From positions 8,929,759-8,993,758 of the forward strand of contig NC_135559.1 of the NCBI RefSeq assembly GCF_964340395.1: a stretch of 64,000 bases of DNA, read 5' to 3'. The position numbers and the translations under genes are program-made. The notes beneath the pieces were generated by a model. That model worked only from the letters and a program-made list of their open reading frames with translations, was not told the origin of the DNA and ran no database searches. Position 1 is the first letter of the stretch. Every line of letters starts with the position of its first letter. Shown here piece by piece: positions 1 to 12,772 of the stretch. This DNA comes from Glandiceps talaboti. Taxonomy: Eukaryota; Hemichordata; Enteropneusta; Spengelidae.

Positions 1-3000
1 CCCACTCTTCAGCATGTGGGCAATCCCAGGGTGCATCAGCTGGTATCTGAGAAACATCATAATAATACCATTATTTTATTAATGAACACTCAACAATGGA
101 ATGACAGCATAGATTATTCAATCAAACAAAGTTAGGCTGATGCAGCTGATGTGAAGTATTGCCATGGGTACAGTTCAACTGACTGTCAAACATAATAAAT
201 TCTATTTTATCATCATTATTGGAGTCATGGTTGTATGGTTAAGAGTGGCCTGTTTATAACCTGGGGTTCACCATCCTGTTTTCAAAGAAACTATTTTTTT
301 TATATCCCAATAGAGTTAAGACAGTATTTGTCGGCCATTTTAAGATGGTATTTGTCGGCCATTTTAAAACAGTATTCATCAGCCATTTTGGATTTTAAAA
401 TAGTTTACCGTCGATTTAATTTTGACCTATATGAAAAAATTTGCATGTGACCACTGATTTTGTTTCTTGATATTATAAGAATGGGTGGTGAAAAAACCCA
501 GTATTTATTTCTGAGGTATATGTTAAGTTAAATTCTTTCAACAGTGAAACAGAAGGATAACAATTTTATCATAATTAATAATATCAATAACATCACAGAT
601 TTCATTTTAAATATTGTTATTACATAATAGTTTGAACAAAATTATGAATTCTGATCTAGTATATTTAGGAGACGTGTTCCTGTTTTCTGAAAAAGCTGGA
701 TAACTGCACGACAATGACAACAATGATAAAATGAATTGTTTTGAATTATATGATATCTTATTTACGTGATCAATATCAGTTATTCAAAATGTTTTGTCCA
801 AAACTGATTAAATCTAGTTTTAATTAGAGAATTCCTAGTAGCTGAAACATAATTGCAAGTTAATAATAGGTAGATTCATTAAAAATAAATGAATAGCTCA
901 CAATGTATCAATATTTCAAGATGAGAGCAAAAATTAACACAGTTAATGAAAATCTTGATTATGGACAGTTGCACCTGATTGAGTGTCAATGAGACTCAAT
1001 GTGTATTTCCTAAATGTGTAATCAAAATGTTTGATTGTCTCTCACCATGTTTCCAAGTCTATCCCATTCTCTGATAAGATGATTAAAGTCTAAATATATT
1101 AAGGGATTCCAGAATCTGGGAAAATATCCTTCATATGGTATTCCTCTACCCTGGAAAAAAAATAAAAACAGGGATTTTGAGAGTGTAAACTGCATGGAAC
1201 GTAATGACATATGTATATGTACATGATTGCAAATGGCATATTTGGGACATCTGGCTCCAAACTCAAAGGACAATTTTGGTCTAAAACATTTAGAAAATTC
1301 CCTTTTACTTATTTATATCTTTGATATTTTCTTCCAAAATACAGCAGCATGTACATGTATATATGTGAGTCTTAAGCAAGCAGTTATTTTTAATGTGAGG
1401 TTTTGATTTCATAATGCCTAGTTTGTTGAGAATGTGACATGATCCTGCCCAAACAGTAACATTTTTGTTCTTCAAAACACATAAAATAAAGAAATCTACA
1501 GATATTTATCATAAAATGGTCAAATCTGAATGTATCTAACATACTATACATGTACCTAAAGATATGTCAATTTTCACAATTTTGTTCTAAATGAAGGAAG
1601 TGCTTAATTTTTTAAACAATGTTATTCAAAAATTGTAAGTACTCTTCTTTAAAAATGCATTTAAATATTAATTTCATGCAAGTTCTGTGAAGACAAATAA
1701 TCTGAAATGTTTTTCATATTTCAAACTGAAAGCATCAAAGAATGTCTTCTGCCCCCAAAAAAGACAAATTTTTCCTTCTCTTTTTGACAAAATAAATGCA
1801 ATGCACAAACACAAAATAATACTATACTTGAAATTTTTGTAATAACCTAAAAATTTGACAATTTACACAAATTTTAGTGCTAATGATATAACCAAGAAAT
1901 CCTACAGGTAGTTCATCCAAGTATTGTGATAATTATCTCTAAACAGAAACTGAGCAAAACTGCAATGTAAAATCTACTCTTGACAGCAGTTTTTATTAGA
2001 TATTATTGATTAGCCAGTGATTGCTTCATCCAGTTTCCAATTTTGATGGCTGTAAACCGTTGATTGGAAGAACATAAAAAGTCACATTATTGCCAGTTTG
2101 GAGAGGAATTATTTTCTTTGCTGTAATGGTCAATCACGCTGAAAATAACTTCAATTACTAGACATTGAAATAACAGAAGTAAAAACTAATTTTGTGATAA
2201 TTAGTTTTGAGCAAGACCAGATTGTACAAATTTACTAGGCGTTAACTATAGCTGTACGTTCAAAACTGTTTCAATTACTTTTCTCTCAATACAGGCTCAG
2301 TGCTAATAATTTGTCCAAGTATTTCACTGTATTAACTGTCCAAAGAAGGGAAAGTTTGCATAAAATCTTAAAAGAGATATTGTACCTGTCACAGTCACAA
2401 TTGAATTCCTAGCAGTTGAGTAATACCATCAATAATTCTGCAAAATCAATTGCTTGAAGTGAATACTTACTATCAGTTAGACTGCTGCAACGTCGACAAG
2501 TCAGGATTTTGGCAATCGCTGTACTACAAAATCACACAAAGATTTCACTTTTTTATCCAATAACATATTAAAATAAAAGTAAAAAATATTTGTGGGGAAA
2601 ACACAGTATTGGCTTACATTTTCTACCCATACAGATTTTTCATCTTCTTTCAGTTTATAATTTTCAACTCCAACTTCTGAAGCAATTCTCAATAGTCTGT
2701 CCTGTGTGACACCAGCGTAAGAGCCGCCAAGATCACAGTAGTCAAAGTGCTCAGGATCCTAGGCAGAATAAAATCAGACAAAATTAAATGTTTAGCAGAC
2801 ATACTTTTACACACTGGGGCAAAAGATAATAAGTACCAGATATAAATATTTCAAGGATATAGGTTTAAATTTCTGCAGACGTCCATCCCTGAGGATGGAA
2901 AACACAATTAAAGTAAAATTGGTCAATACAGTGAAAAGAACTTTTAATCTATATTTTGCAGTTTATTATGAAAATGAAGCAGGCAGAGACAACATTATTC

Positions 3001-6000
3001 CCATACATTATATGATTAATTCCAAAATAGGTGAACACATCATCATGTTATATAAGTGTACTCTAACTGACATCATGATTATCATCACTTTTTTGTTTTC
3101 CAGACATGATAATTGGGTTGTCAGTACATGATAATTGGGTTGTTGGTGCGTGATAATTGGGTTGTCGGTGGCTGAATGGTTAAACCTCTGCAACCAGGGC
3201 TCAAGTCCTAGTATAGGTTTGATTAAATCTGCCATGAACTATACAGTATAAATAAATTCAAGATAACTAGAGTGATGTCTTGTTCAGTGTGCCCTCTAAT
3301 GATAGCCAAATTTTGTTGTTGAGTCAAAATGACAAAAACTGACATTTCTTGTGAGTCACAACACAGTCAGAGATAGGAGAAAGCCAAATTGTGTGCACCA
3401 GTGGTGCGTCAAATTGGCTTTGGGGCACACAGGTCTTGTTAATTCACCCGAGTTTGATTTCCACCCAGGTGACAATATCATTTAAGATTGTGACTAATAT
3501 ATTTGACAATATCTTGGTTTACATATAAATGGATATCTGACAAACAAAGTTGGCATTAGCAAGTCTCAATTTACATGGAGTTCAAAGTTTCAAGTTGAGA
3601 AAAAATGGAAATTTTTTAATATGCTGTGTGTGTTTGCTGTATAAATGTAACTTAAGTATGTTTAACATGGTGTGCAAAGGAAATTAATAAAATAATAATT
3701 CAGTATCATGATAATCATAATTACTGATTTTATACAAAATATAAAGATAAGTACAAGGGTGAATTAATGTTCAAGAACTCTGCGTTCAGAGTTACCAACG
3801 AAAATTCATACTCAACGAGTCAAAACATTTTTTTTAAAGCAAATCCAAAATTTCACTACCATCTGTTGACACTGTCAGGGGTGTACTACAATTTCATTTG
3901 TAAAGCCAAGAGTAATTCTCGGTACCTTGATAGCTTTTTACCTCATGCTAGTGAGTCAAAATAGAACAAGGTCGACTAATTCTCATGTGTGCCTATAGTT
4001 CTGCAAGTGAAGCACATGGAGCAGAAGTTACGGTGTCAACCAAGAAATTGAATATTCATTATTTTTATGAATCTAGGCAGTAATATTCTATTTCACGTAC
4101 CGAGAACAAGTCATTTATTTTGTCCTTAAAATCTACCAGCTATCACAAATGTGCAGGTATGTGGAATTCAGTTGTATGCATGCCTAATGAAATCCAATAG
4201 TCCGATACACTACTGGATACTCTATTTTAATAGGATTGTCCTAGCTGGTATCAATTTTGTACTCTTTAAATTTCATAATGATTTATAACAATAACATTTA
4301 ATTAAATGATTTATGGCCAATTGGTATAGGATGTCATAAATTCTCTATAATTACACAATATGATACTCTTTCACAAACACACAAAAATAATGAGTTTGAT
4401 GGTATCCATTCCATGACTGCTCTGGTACACAGTTTAGCATTCTTCCATTTATTAAAGAAACACAGTCTCTCAGGTATGACAAAATATGTAAATGGAGACT
4501 TCTGTTCCATGATTGTCCTGGTACGTGATTAGTGTTCTTCCATAAACACAGTCTCTCAGCATATTTTTTGTAAATTTATCATTCTTTCATTTAGTACACA
4601 ATCTCACAGGTATGCACTAGATGCCACTACAAAAGCTACTGGTATTTCATTTATTTTCATGCTTGCATTCTTTGTCCCAGAGAAATTGGAGCAATTATAC
4701 ATGTAGGTTTGATGGCATATAGTGTCATGATTATCCTGGTGAAATTTAATATTTATTTTCATTTAATAAATTTTTAGACATCCTGTAACTATTATCATCT
4801 AAAAGCTAGCTAGTACATGTACAGTCTCACAGCACTTCACAATTATTAGTACCCTTGGCATCATATCCAGGCCCTTTACTTCCTCAACTCCCTGGGCAGC
4901 ATACCCTGTATGATCTATAGCAGCTTCTAATAGTGCAATGGATTAAAGCAATCACATACTGCAACCTCTGTCTTTATCAGATCCCTAAGTAACTTGACTG
5001 TGTATATGTCATTTCAATAAAATGAATGACAATTGAACTCACTGTTGTAAAAACCACTGCACCTATACAGCAACTGAAAGTAAACAAGTCTTTACAGAAG
5101 ACACAGCCCCTCAAATACTTTTTTACTTCTTCTATGTGACTGAATGGTGACATGATTTAAAAGAAATTACAGGCAACAAATGAATACTACAGAGTGTCTT
5201 GATATAAAGTAGTAACTTCAAATACGGCTGCCAATTGGTCAAATTTACATGTCGCAAAACAAAGTGAGGTGCATATGTCCCATCTGACATGTCACATTTG
5301 TGCAAGGTTTGAAAGAAAAATTGGGATATTGCACGTCTGAGAAATGATGTATTATGGACAGCCATGCACACATGGACAGAGCCCATTGTAATATATACAA
5401 TCCCCCTTCTGGATAACAGTTTGCAAGAAGACAAAAACTGCACAAATGTGAGTCTAGAGAATGGCAATTTTCCCAAGGAATTTCCTAGACATCTTTTCAT
5501 TGTCTTGACGTAATTCATGACACAAAGAATCATTTCTTTTATTTTAATTAATCATAAATTAATATTAACAATTTCCTGTTGTCATGATTTGTCTTTGAAT
5601 GAAGATTTGTTTAATTGGTAAGATTATACACTCAGGCATGAAAACTATGTATACATATTTTTATATCAAATAATGTAAATTTCCTTTAAATTTCTGAATG
5701 GACTACAAATTTAAAAGTGTCATTGCAGCACACTTTACTTTGGTAGCAAAAAACAACTAAAAAAGAAATACATTTTGAAAAGTTAGGGGCCAAATTAAGA
5801 TGCAAACTGTATGAACCCTGTAATAGTATCATCAGGAAATTCATCTATATGAAAAAAACCTCAAACACCTGTAAATATATTTTAGCCTGTAATGGTTGCA
5901 TACATTATGAGCCTTTAGTATCAATTATTTATATCATTTGCATATCATGAATATTCAGCAGAAACAAGGTTCATGAATAGACGAATTATGTGTCCGGCAA

Positions 6001-9000
6001 AAAATGCAACAATAGTTAAAAACATATTGGTTAATGCAGCACTGAATGTTTACCACATAAAATACCCACTCAAGCATGCTTAATGATGGATCGAAATAGA
6101 CGATGGGTGGGGCCAACAGCATCGTATGTTACGTATGAACTAATGATACTACCAGGTTATAATCATAAACTCTGTAGGTTCAGCTATGATCTCCTTGTTG
6201 ACATCATGAGCACAGTGACCCTTTCAATTTATTTCTGATGGTATACTCACAAGTAATACTATCTCGTACAAATACCAGCCTTTCATAAACCTGTACTTAG
6301 CTGTAATTGGAGTATTATTTTTTCACTCTGGTCATGCAACAAACAATAAATAACACCTGAAATTGTTAAAATACTAATGATCAGATATATGTTGATCAGA
6401 GGTTGATTTGTTCATAAGTTTAAGTAAAGTAACAGGTTTAAGTTAAACTATGATTGGGGCCACTAGATTTTAGGGTGTATTTAATTGTTTGCTGAGTCTG
6501 ATTGCAATAGGGAATGGACACTTCCTTGAATACACAATACATGCTCAGCATTACAATATCAATATATACAGAAACATGTCAATGCATCCTCCATCATCTG
6601 CAGTAATACATCTTCTGTTTTACACAGATAAACTCAATATATACAAGTGTTCTTTTGTATCATCTATTTCTATAGCTATGTCACACCTTGGTTTTTTTTT
6701 TTTAAATATCATTATTTTCCACTCAAATGCAAAACAGTACAAAGGTAAAGGATCAATACACAGCAGAGAAAACACACAAAAGACAAAAGGAAAGGGGGGG
6801 GGGAAGGGTGAGGGCCGGCATAACAATTGCTTAATTATATACATAGGATTGAAAATACTAACAATCGATAAGGGGTTTATGTAATACTATTTTGTATAGA
6901 AAGAAAGTTTATGAGAGAACCAATTCACATGTATTTATCATTACGTAAATGTAACCGGACACCAGGGCCAGCCAGTAACTTAAACATAGTGCAGTGTAAA
7001 AAACACATACTATAAGTTCCTTACTTTGAGAGAGGAGTGCAGTGTAAAAACACATATTATAAGTTTTGAGAGAGGAGGGCAATTATTAATAACAAAAAAA
7101 ATGTGTTGATGTAGTTTTTTTATTTTCTACACCTGTCAAATGTATTTAATTTAAATTATTGATTTATTTTTGTACATATTACAATTCCCAGCCTTGGAAA
7201 ACGCCAGGCCATACTTTACAAATGGTAATTGAACTAACCAGTAAATATTAAAACACTTTGCATATCTTCCAAAACAAGAAACATCTGTCCATTATCATTA
7301 TTAATATTAATAACTGTTAATGTCCTTGTCCCTATATAACTTACAACAATGTAACTACGATGAAATGCCCATTCTTGCAATCCGGAGTACATTTTTCTCC
7401 TTATTTCAAGCAGCAAAAAAATAATACAAGGGTTTTTACATCAGTTAGCATGCCAGTCAGCTGTAGAGAGAATGATGCTGTACACATATTATCATTTGCA
7501 TACAAATGATAATATTTGCTTAACTGATATCTACATACACTGTCTACATAATTTGATCATTTGCATACCAATGATATCATTTGCATCTTGCTACACAGAG
7601 GATCTGCATCAGGGAAATTGGATGTAGCAGAAACACATCAATGCATCCTCCATCATCTGTAGGTGACTTATGCAACAAAGTGTGTGTCCAAAACGATACA
7701 TACCTTTATTGTATACATCCGACCACCAACTCTGTCTCTGGCCTCTAGTACAATAACATCATTGCCATTTTTCTCAAGTAAACGGGCAGCACTCAAGCCT
7801 ACATCAAGAAAAGATCAAAAACCAACCATTGTAAAAATGATCACTTTGATGAACCTAGTTCAAGCGGTGTAAGAATTTAATACTTGAAATATCAATGTGA
7901 AACAACATTTGTCAGTGGCTGAGTGGTTAAACTACTTGCCTCTTACCACTGCAGTCGGGATTCGAACCCCATTCAGGGTTCGATTAAATTTACCACGCTG
8001 TGAAAAGAGTGTCGTTCAGTTTGACTCTGTCAAACAACAAGGTTTTCCCTGGGTACTCCGGTTTCCTCCTGCATTAGCACTGAACCCATGAAGGATGGCC
8101 CACACTGGACTTCGTGGGAGACAAGCGTTTATATGCTTAAAGAACTATCCAGTATAAATAAAGATTATTATCATCATTATTATTATTATTATTATTATTA
8201 TAAACCAAGTCCGTGTTTGTAACTTGGAAAAAGCTAAAAATGTGTAAAATGTTTATTACTGTACGTAGTACGATAACAAACATTTTACACATTTATTAAT
8301 CTTTTGCAATTTACTGAATACAAACAAGAACTTGGCATATGTTGTTTCACATTGGTTTTCCAAGAAGGAAGCCATAATTAAATTCTTTTTTTTTCATTAC
8401 AAAATCCGAAATAAATACTCAATCCTCATCGATATGGCCAATTTAAAAAACTGAGAAAATGTCGAACAATTGCAGACAGCCTTCAACACTCGGTTGTTGC
8501 AGTTTTGATTGACACGTTGAAAAAGTGCAAATACAAGAAAGCAAGCTGTGTTTGTTTTATGACTCTATTCACGTCCAAACATCATCATTGTGTGCGTTAT
8601 TAATCCATTGAAAACTTCAGATTTGCTCCCACACATCTGCACACCAACATCTATATTCTGAAAGTCACAATTTCAGGCCCCTGGGGATTCTTTTATAGGC
8701 CCCTGGGGATTAGCTAGAGCAAGCAATGAGCTACCATGGATGTTTATAATGAGAAAGTCAAACACTTGGATTGAACTTTGATAGAATCTGGTAAGCCTGA
8801 CTTGAATAATTTCCAGAATCAATTATAGCACTTGAATTGCACAAGACCTTTACATTACCGGGATTCTAAAGAAAATCAAGGTAAAATGCATATCAAACTA
8901 TAGTGCTATTTTCACCTGATTTTCCCTTTCTGTTCCTGGAGTTACATAAGAGGAGAACTGTATGGGCATGCAACTATGCTACTATTACCGAGTCCCTTTC

Positions 9001-12000
9001 TGTTTCTAGAAACCCCATGAATAACATTGGCATTACCCATAAAGGTGCATTGTATCGAAAACCATGACAGTTTTACATGATTTCTTTACATTTGTCATAA
9101 TCAAAGATATCAACACTAGGGCACCACTCATCAATACTAGGGCACCAGGATGCTGCTCTGAGGCGACCATTTAACAAATTGCTGATTTATTTGAACACAT
9201 AAATGATAAAGATTTTGATAATAATTATTGTATTGGAACCTATGCCTGGTTTACCTGATTTCTCCAGTACCAGTATTCAAAATCAACATTATAGTACCTC
9301 AACATTATGGTATGTGAAACTTATAAGGACTGTGGACTCGTTGGGTTAGTTTTACCCTTCCTGTCTCCTTTACAGAAATTCGGGATTAAAGGAAATAATA
9401 TAAGATTAAAGAAATGCATCTGTGTTTTATGAGGATAGTGTGAAAGATACAATTGACATGTTCTTGATCTCAAGATGAACATTTTTGAAACAACAAAACT
9501 CAAATTGCAAAATGAAATGAAAAACATTCTTTCATCATGTTCATAGGCTATAGTTTGATCTTCTAAAAAACTGTGTTTTAGTTGTCAGTAATTAAATTGT
9601 TTCTGTGAAATTATTTTTTTTAAAATGTGACCTCAGAATATATGACATGACACCACAAGGAGGGTTCCTCTACTTGAATTTGAAAAGCAAAATTCTCCTA
9701 AAAACATAAAACTTAGGAGCAAAGTAAAATAATGTAAATATAACTTTAATTCTTATTAAAATGCATTGTCACAAATGTCATGTTTATCTGCTGGATTAAA
9801 AATAATCATCAATTTTGTTGAATGACAATGTTCAAATTAATGTAAATAGAAAAAATTCCCCGTTATCATGAAAATAGTCAATATGCAAATGGGCTTCAAA
9901 ATTTGTCTGTCAAATCATAAATGCAGCTAAGGTTGGAATTTCACCTGTCAAATGCTAGTAAATTTAAAATGTCACCTGCTGAATGAATGCAAGTATTTAC
10001 AAAAATTCACCTGCACTGGACTCTTTATCACCTGCAAATGCCAGTAATTACGGCAACTTCCTAAGGCTGAAATTGCATCTATACATGTGTCATTGTATTC
10101 ATTATAATACATGTACTACATAAAATAGGCGACACACATTCTTTTTTTCCACTGCTTTCTCCATCGTTGTTAACCACAGCCTCTTTTACAGCATTGTCAG
10201 TTCAGTTCTGATTTGTACGATTATGCATATAAATCAAAGTGTATTGCCCAAAAGGCTAAGTTTACATTATCCTTTATAGAAAACAAATGTGTATCACATC
10301 ACCTTTGTGCAAAGTTTGAAAGAAATCATCCTGAATAGTCTCTTTAACAACAGTGAAAATAAATGAAGTACTGGTAACAAAGATTTGAATTCAGGGAATG
10401 GATTTTTATAATATTAGCAAAAACACCAACAATTACCATTCATATTCTTCAAGATAGGCAAAAGAAACCATCCAAAAAATGCATGACAATTCCTAGTGAA
10501 TACATTTTAGTCAATTTTCTTGTGAAAAACGGCAAATTAACTATCAGCAACTTGAAAAAACACAGATTGACACAAATTAAAACTACTATAAACTATCAAT
10601 GGATATTGGTTGAATTACACTCACAGTAGGGTGGTGTCTCCAGTAACAAGTTTTCCTTAAGCGATGACACATTTACCTTCATTCCATGTTTATGCTATCT
10701 TGATTAGAGTGATTATAGCCACATGTAAACTAGGCACTGGTATCACCTACTCATGAAGTCTACTATACCGAACATCGATAGTTTGCGTCTATCTTTGCCG
10801 AAGTAATATTTAATTACAACTTGTGCAATTTGTAAATTGAGTGCAGTTTCTAAGTTTAGACATGGCAAAACATATGATGGCTCAAAAGACAGGCACCACT
10901 TAAGTTAACACATGCATATATTGAATTGAGGTACGTGTCAAGGGTGATCATCAAACTGAAGGCGCAAGTGACTGAAATTTGAATTTTGACACTCTTTGCA
11001 TCTGTTATGGCAGAGATGGGCACATGTTTGATGTCATAGCTAGAGCTTTTCCCATAATGCCATGCAGGAAATTATGGTTATTTGAAACTATAGCTTAAGT
11101 GGCTGAAATTTGAATTTTGATATTCTTTGTATCTGTCAAGGCATACAGATGGGCACATGTCATAGTCAGCTTTTCCCATAAGCCCTTGCAGGAAATCATG
11201 GTTAGTTGAAATTAAAAGCCTCAGAAAATGAAATTGAACATTTGACACTCTTTGCAGTTGTCTAGACAGAGTTTAGAATATTATTTGCAATGTCACTCTT
11301 ACCAGAGGTTTTCCCACAAACCCTTGCAAGAAATCCCCACAATGTCTGCAAACACATCAAGTGCTGTGGGGATCCATGCTTACAAGGTTTATCAGGTGAG
11401 TAATTTACAGAAATGATATTTTATGACCACAAATCATATTTAACTTGAAAGTAATTAATACAAGGTAGTGTACTAAAGGCAGAAAAATGCCTGACTGGAC
11501 TTTTCCTATAAGTTGACAGCAGTAATCAATACAAATGTACTAAAGGCAGAAGTAAGTCTGACTGGAATTTTCCTTTAACACAAATAGTGCATGTGCAACC
11601 TTAGAAAATAATCTGGATTTGCAATCATTCTAGATTATTCAAGCACGAAGTTCCAATTTAGGCTGTCAAGCATGAAAACTGCAGATGGTCACAGCTCCTT
11701 AGTATTCGGGATTTCCTCTGGCATTGTAATTACACTGTTTCCTGTCAAGGTTATATAACTAAAGTATTATATTCATCTGGTGAAATCTGTGCAACATTAA
11801 TCAAATTTATCAAAAATTTACACCTTCAGTAAAAAGCTTCCTCACAGAATTGTCAAAATATATTAACCATCACTTTAGCATGGTAAAATGGCAATGACAC
11901 TAAAACAAAATGGCTGTACATTTATGATAAACATACACTTCCACATTGATTTGTAAACATTAGCTTCAGTAAAGCAGAGACTAGAGGGGAGGGGGGCTAA

Positions 12001-12658
12001 ATGAATGGCTAATTCTGTCTTGTGTTTGTGTGTTTGTGCATATCACTGCCATATCCAATATGCAATGGCAGATTTCATTCAAACTTTGCACAAAGGTGAC
12101 ACTTATAATTGGGCATGCACATGGTACTTCCATGATTGACCAGATTAAATTTGACTAAGTATAAGTCTTGTTAGGTGAATGATGTGATGAAAGGAAGTAA
12201 CAAACAAGTATTATGTCAAAACTGCTGAAGCGAGAGGTTATAATATGAATCAAGTCACGACAGTTAGAGTGGCTGCCTTCAGAATCTGCACATAGCTGGT
12301 TCAAACCTATCATCTTTGCTATCACGTTTCTGAATGGCTAAAGCCCTTGGGCAAGATTTGATGCTTTAATCCTATGAGAATGCTGTAGACTGTATGCTCC
12401 CCAGAGAGTTGAAGTATAAAAGGTTGTTGTGCTGCTATAGGTCCATGCCAGGAGTAATACATTTATAATTGTATCTACATATAACACCATAATCTCAGTA
12501 TTCATTGTGTAAAAGTCCTTTACTATTATCTTAATTGATTCATGAAATTACCATTAAAACTATTTTTTCAGATTTGTAGTTTTCAGTAGACTCCTTTCCA
12601 ATGAAAATTTGAACAAAATTCATGTTTTTCTAATTTCATTTAATTATCTGTTTATATA

Positions 12659-12696
<38 letters not shown>

Positions 12697-12733
12697 CGTT
12701 TATTTATTTAGTCATTGTCGTTTTGCAATATAT

Positions 12734-12772
<39 letters not shown>

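Larger units (their letters stand above)
2759..7703 (-). other. MAO intron 2, mostly unique AT-rich DNA
   Basis: Large intron of 4.9 kb. It holds a 24-bp tandem repeat next to a SINE fragment (3104-3262), a short inverted-repeat element (3916-4106) and a two-unit tandem duplication (6989-7080). The stretch 5290-5330 contains the phrase TTTGTGCAAGGTTTGAAAGAAA, split here as TTTGTGCAAGG and TTTGAAAGAAA. Related wording recurs near 10305, 12075 (inverted) and 27285, which marks an old dispersed repeat. Confidence 0.6.

Noticed and set aside
5132-5533. A 133-aa open frame on the minus strand in MAO intron 2
   Set aside because: No family resemblance, AT-rich composition, and it contains a phrase (TTTGTGCAAGG...) that recurs elsewhere in the window as a dispersed repeat. 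Treated as chance ORF over an old repeat.
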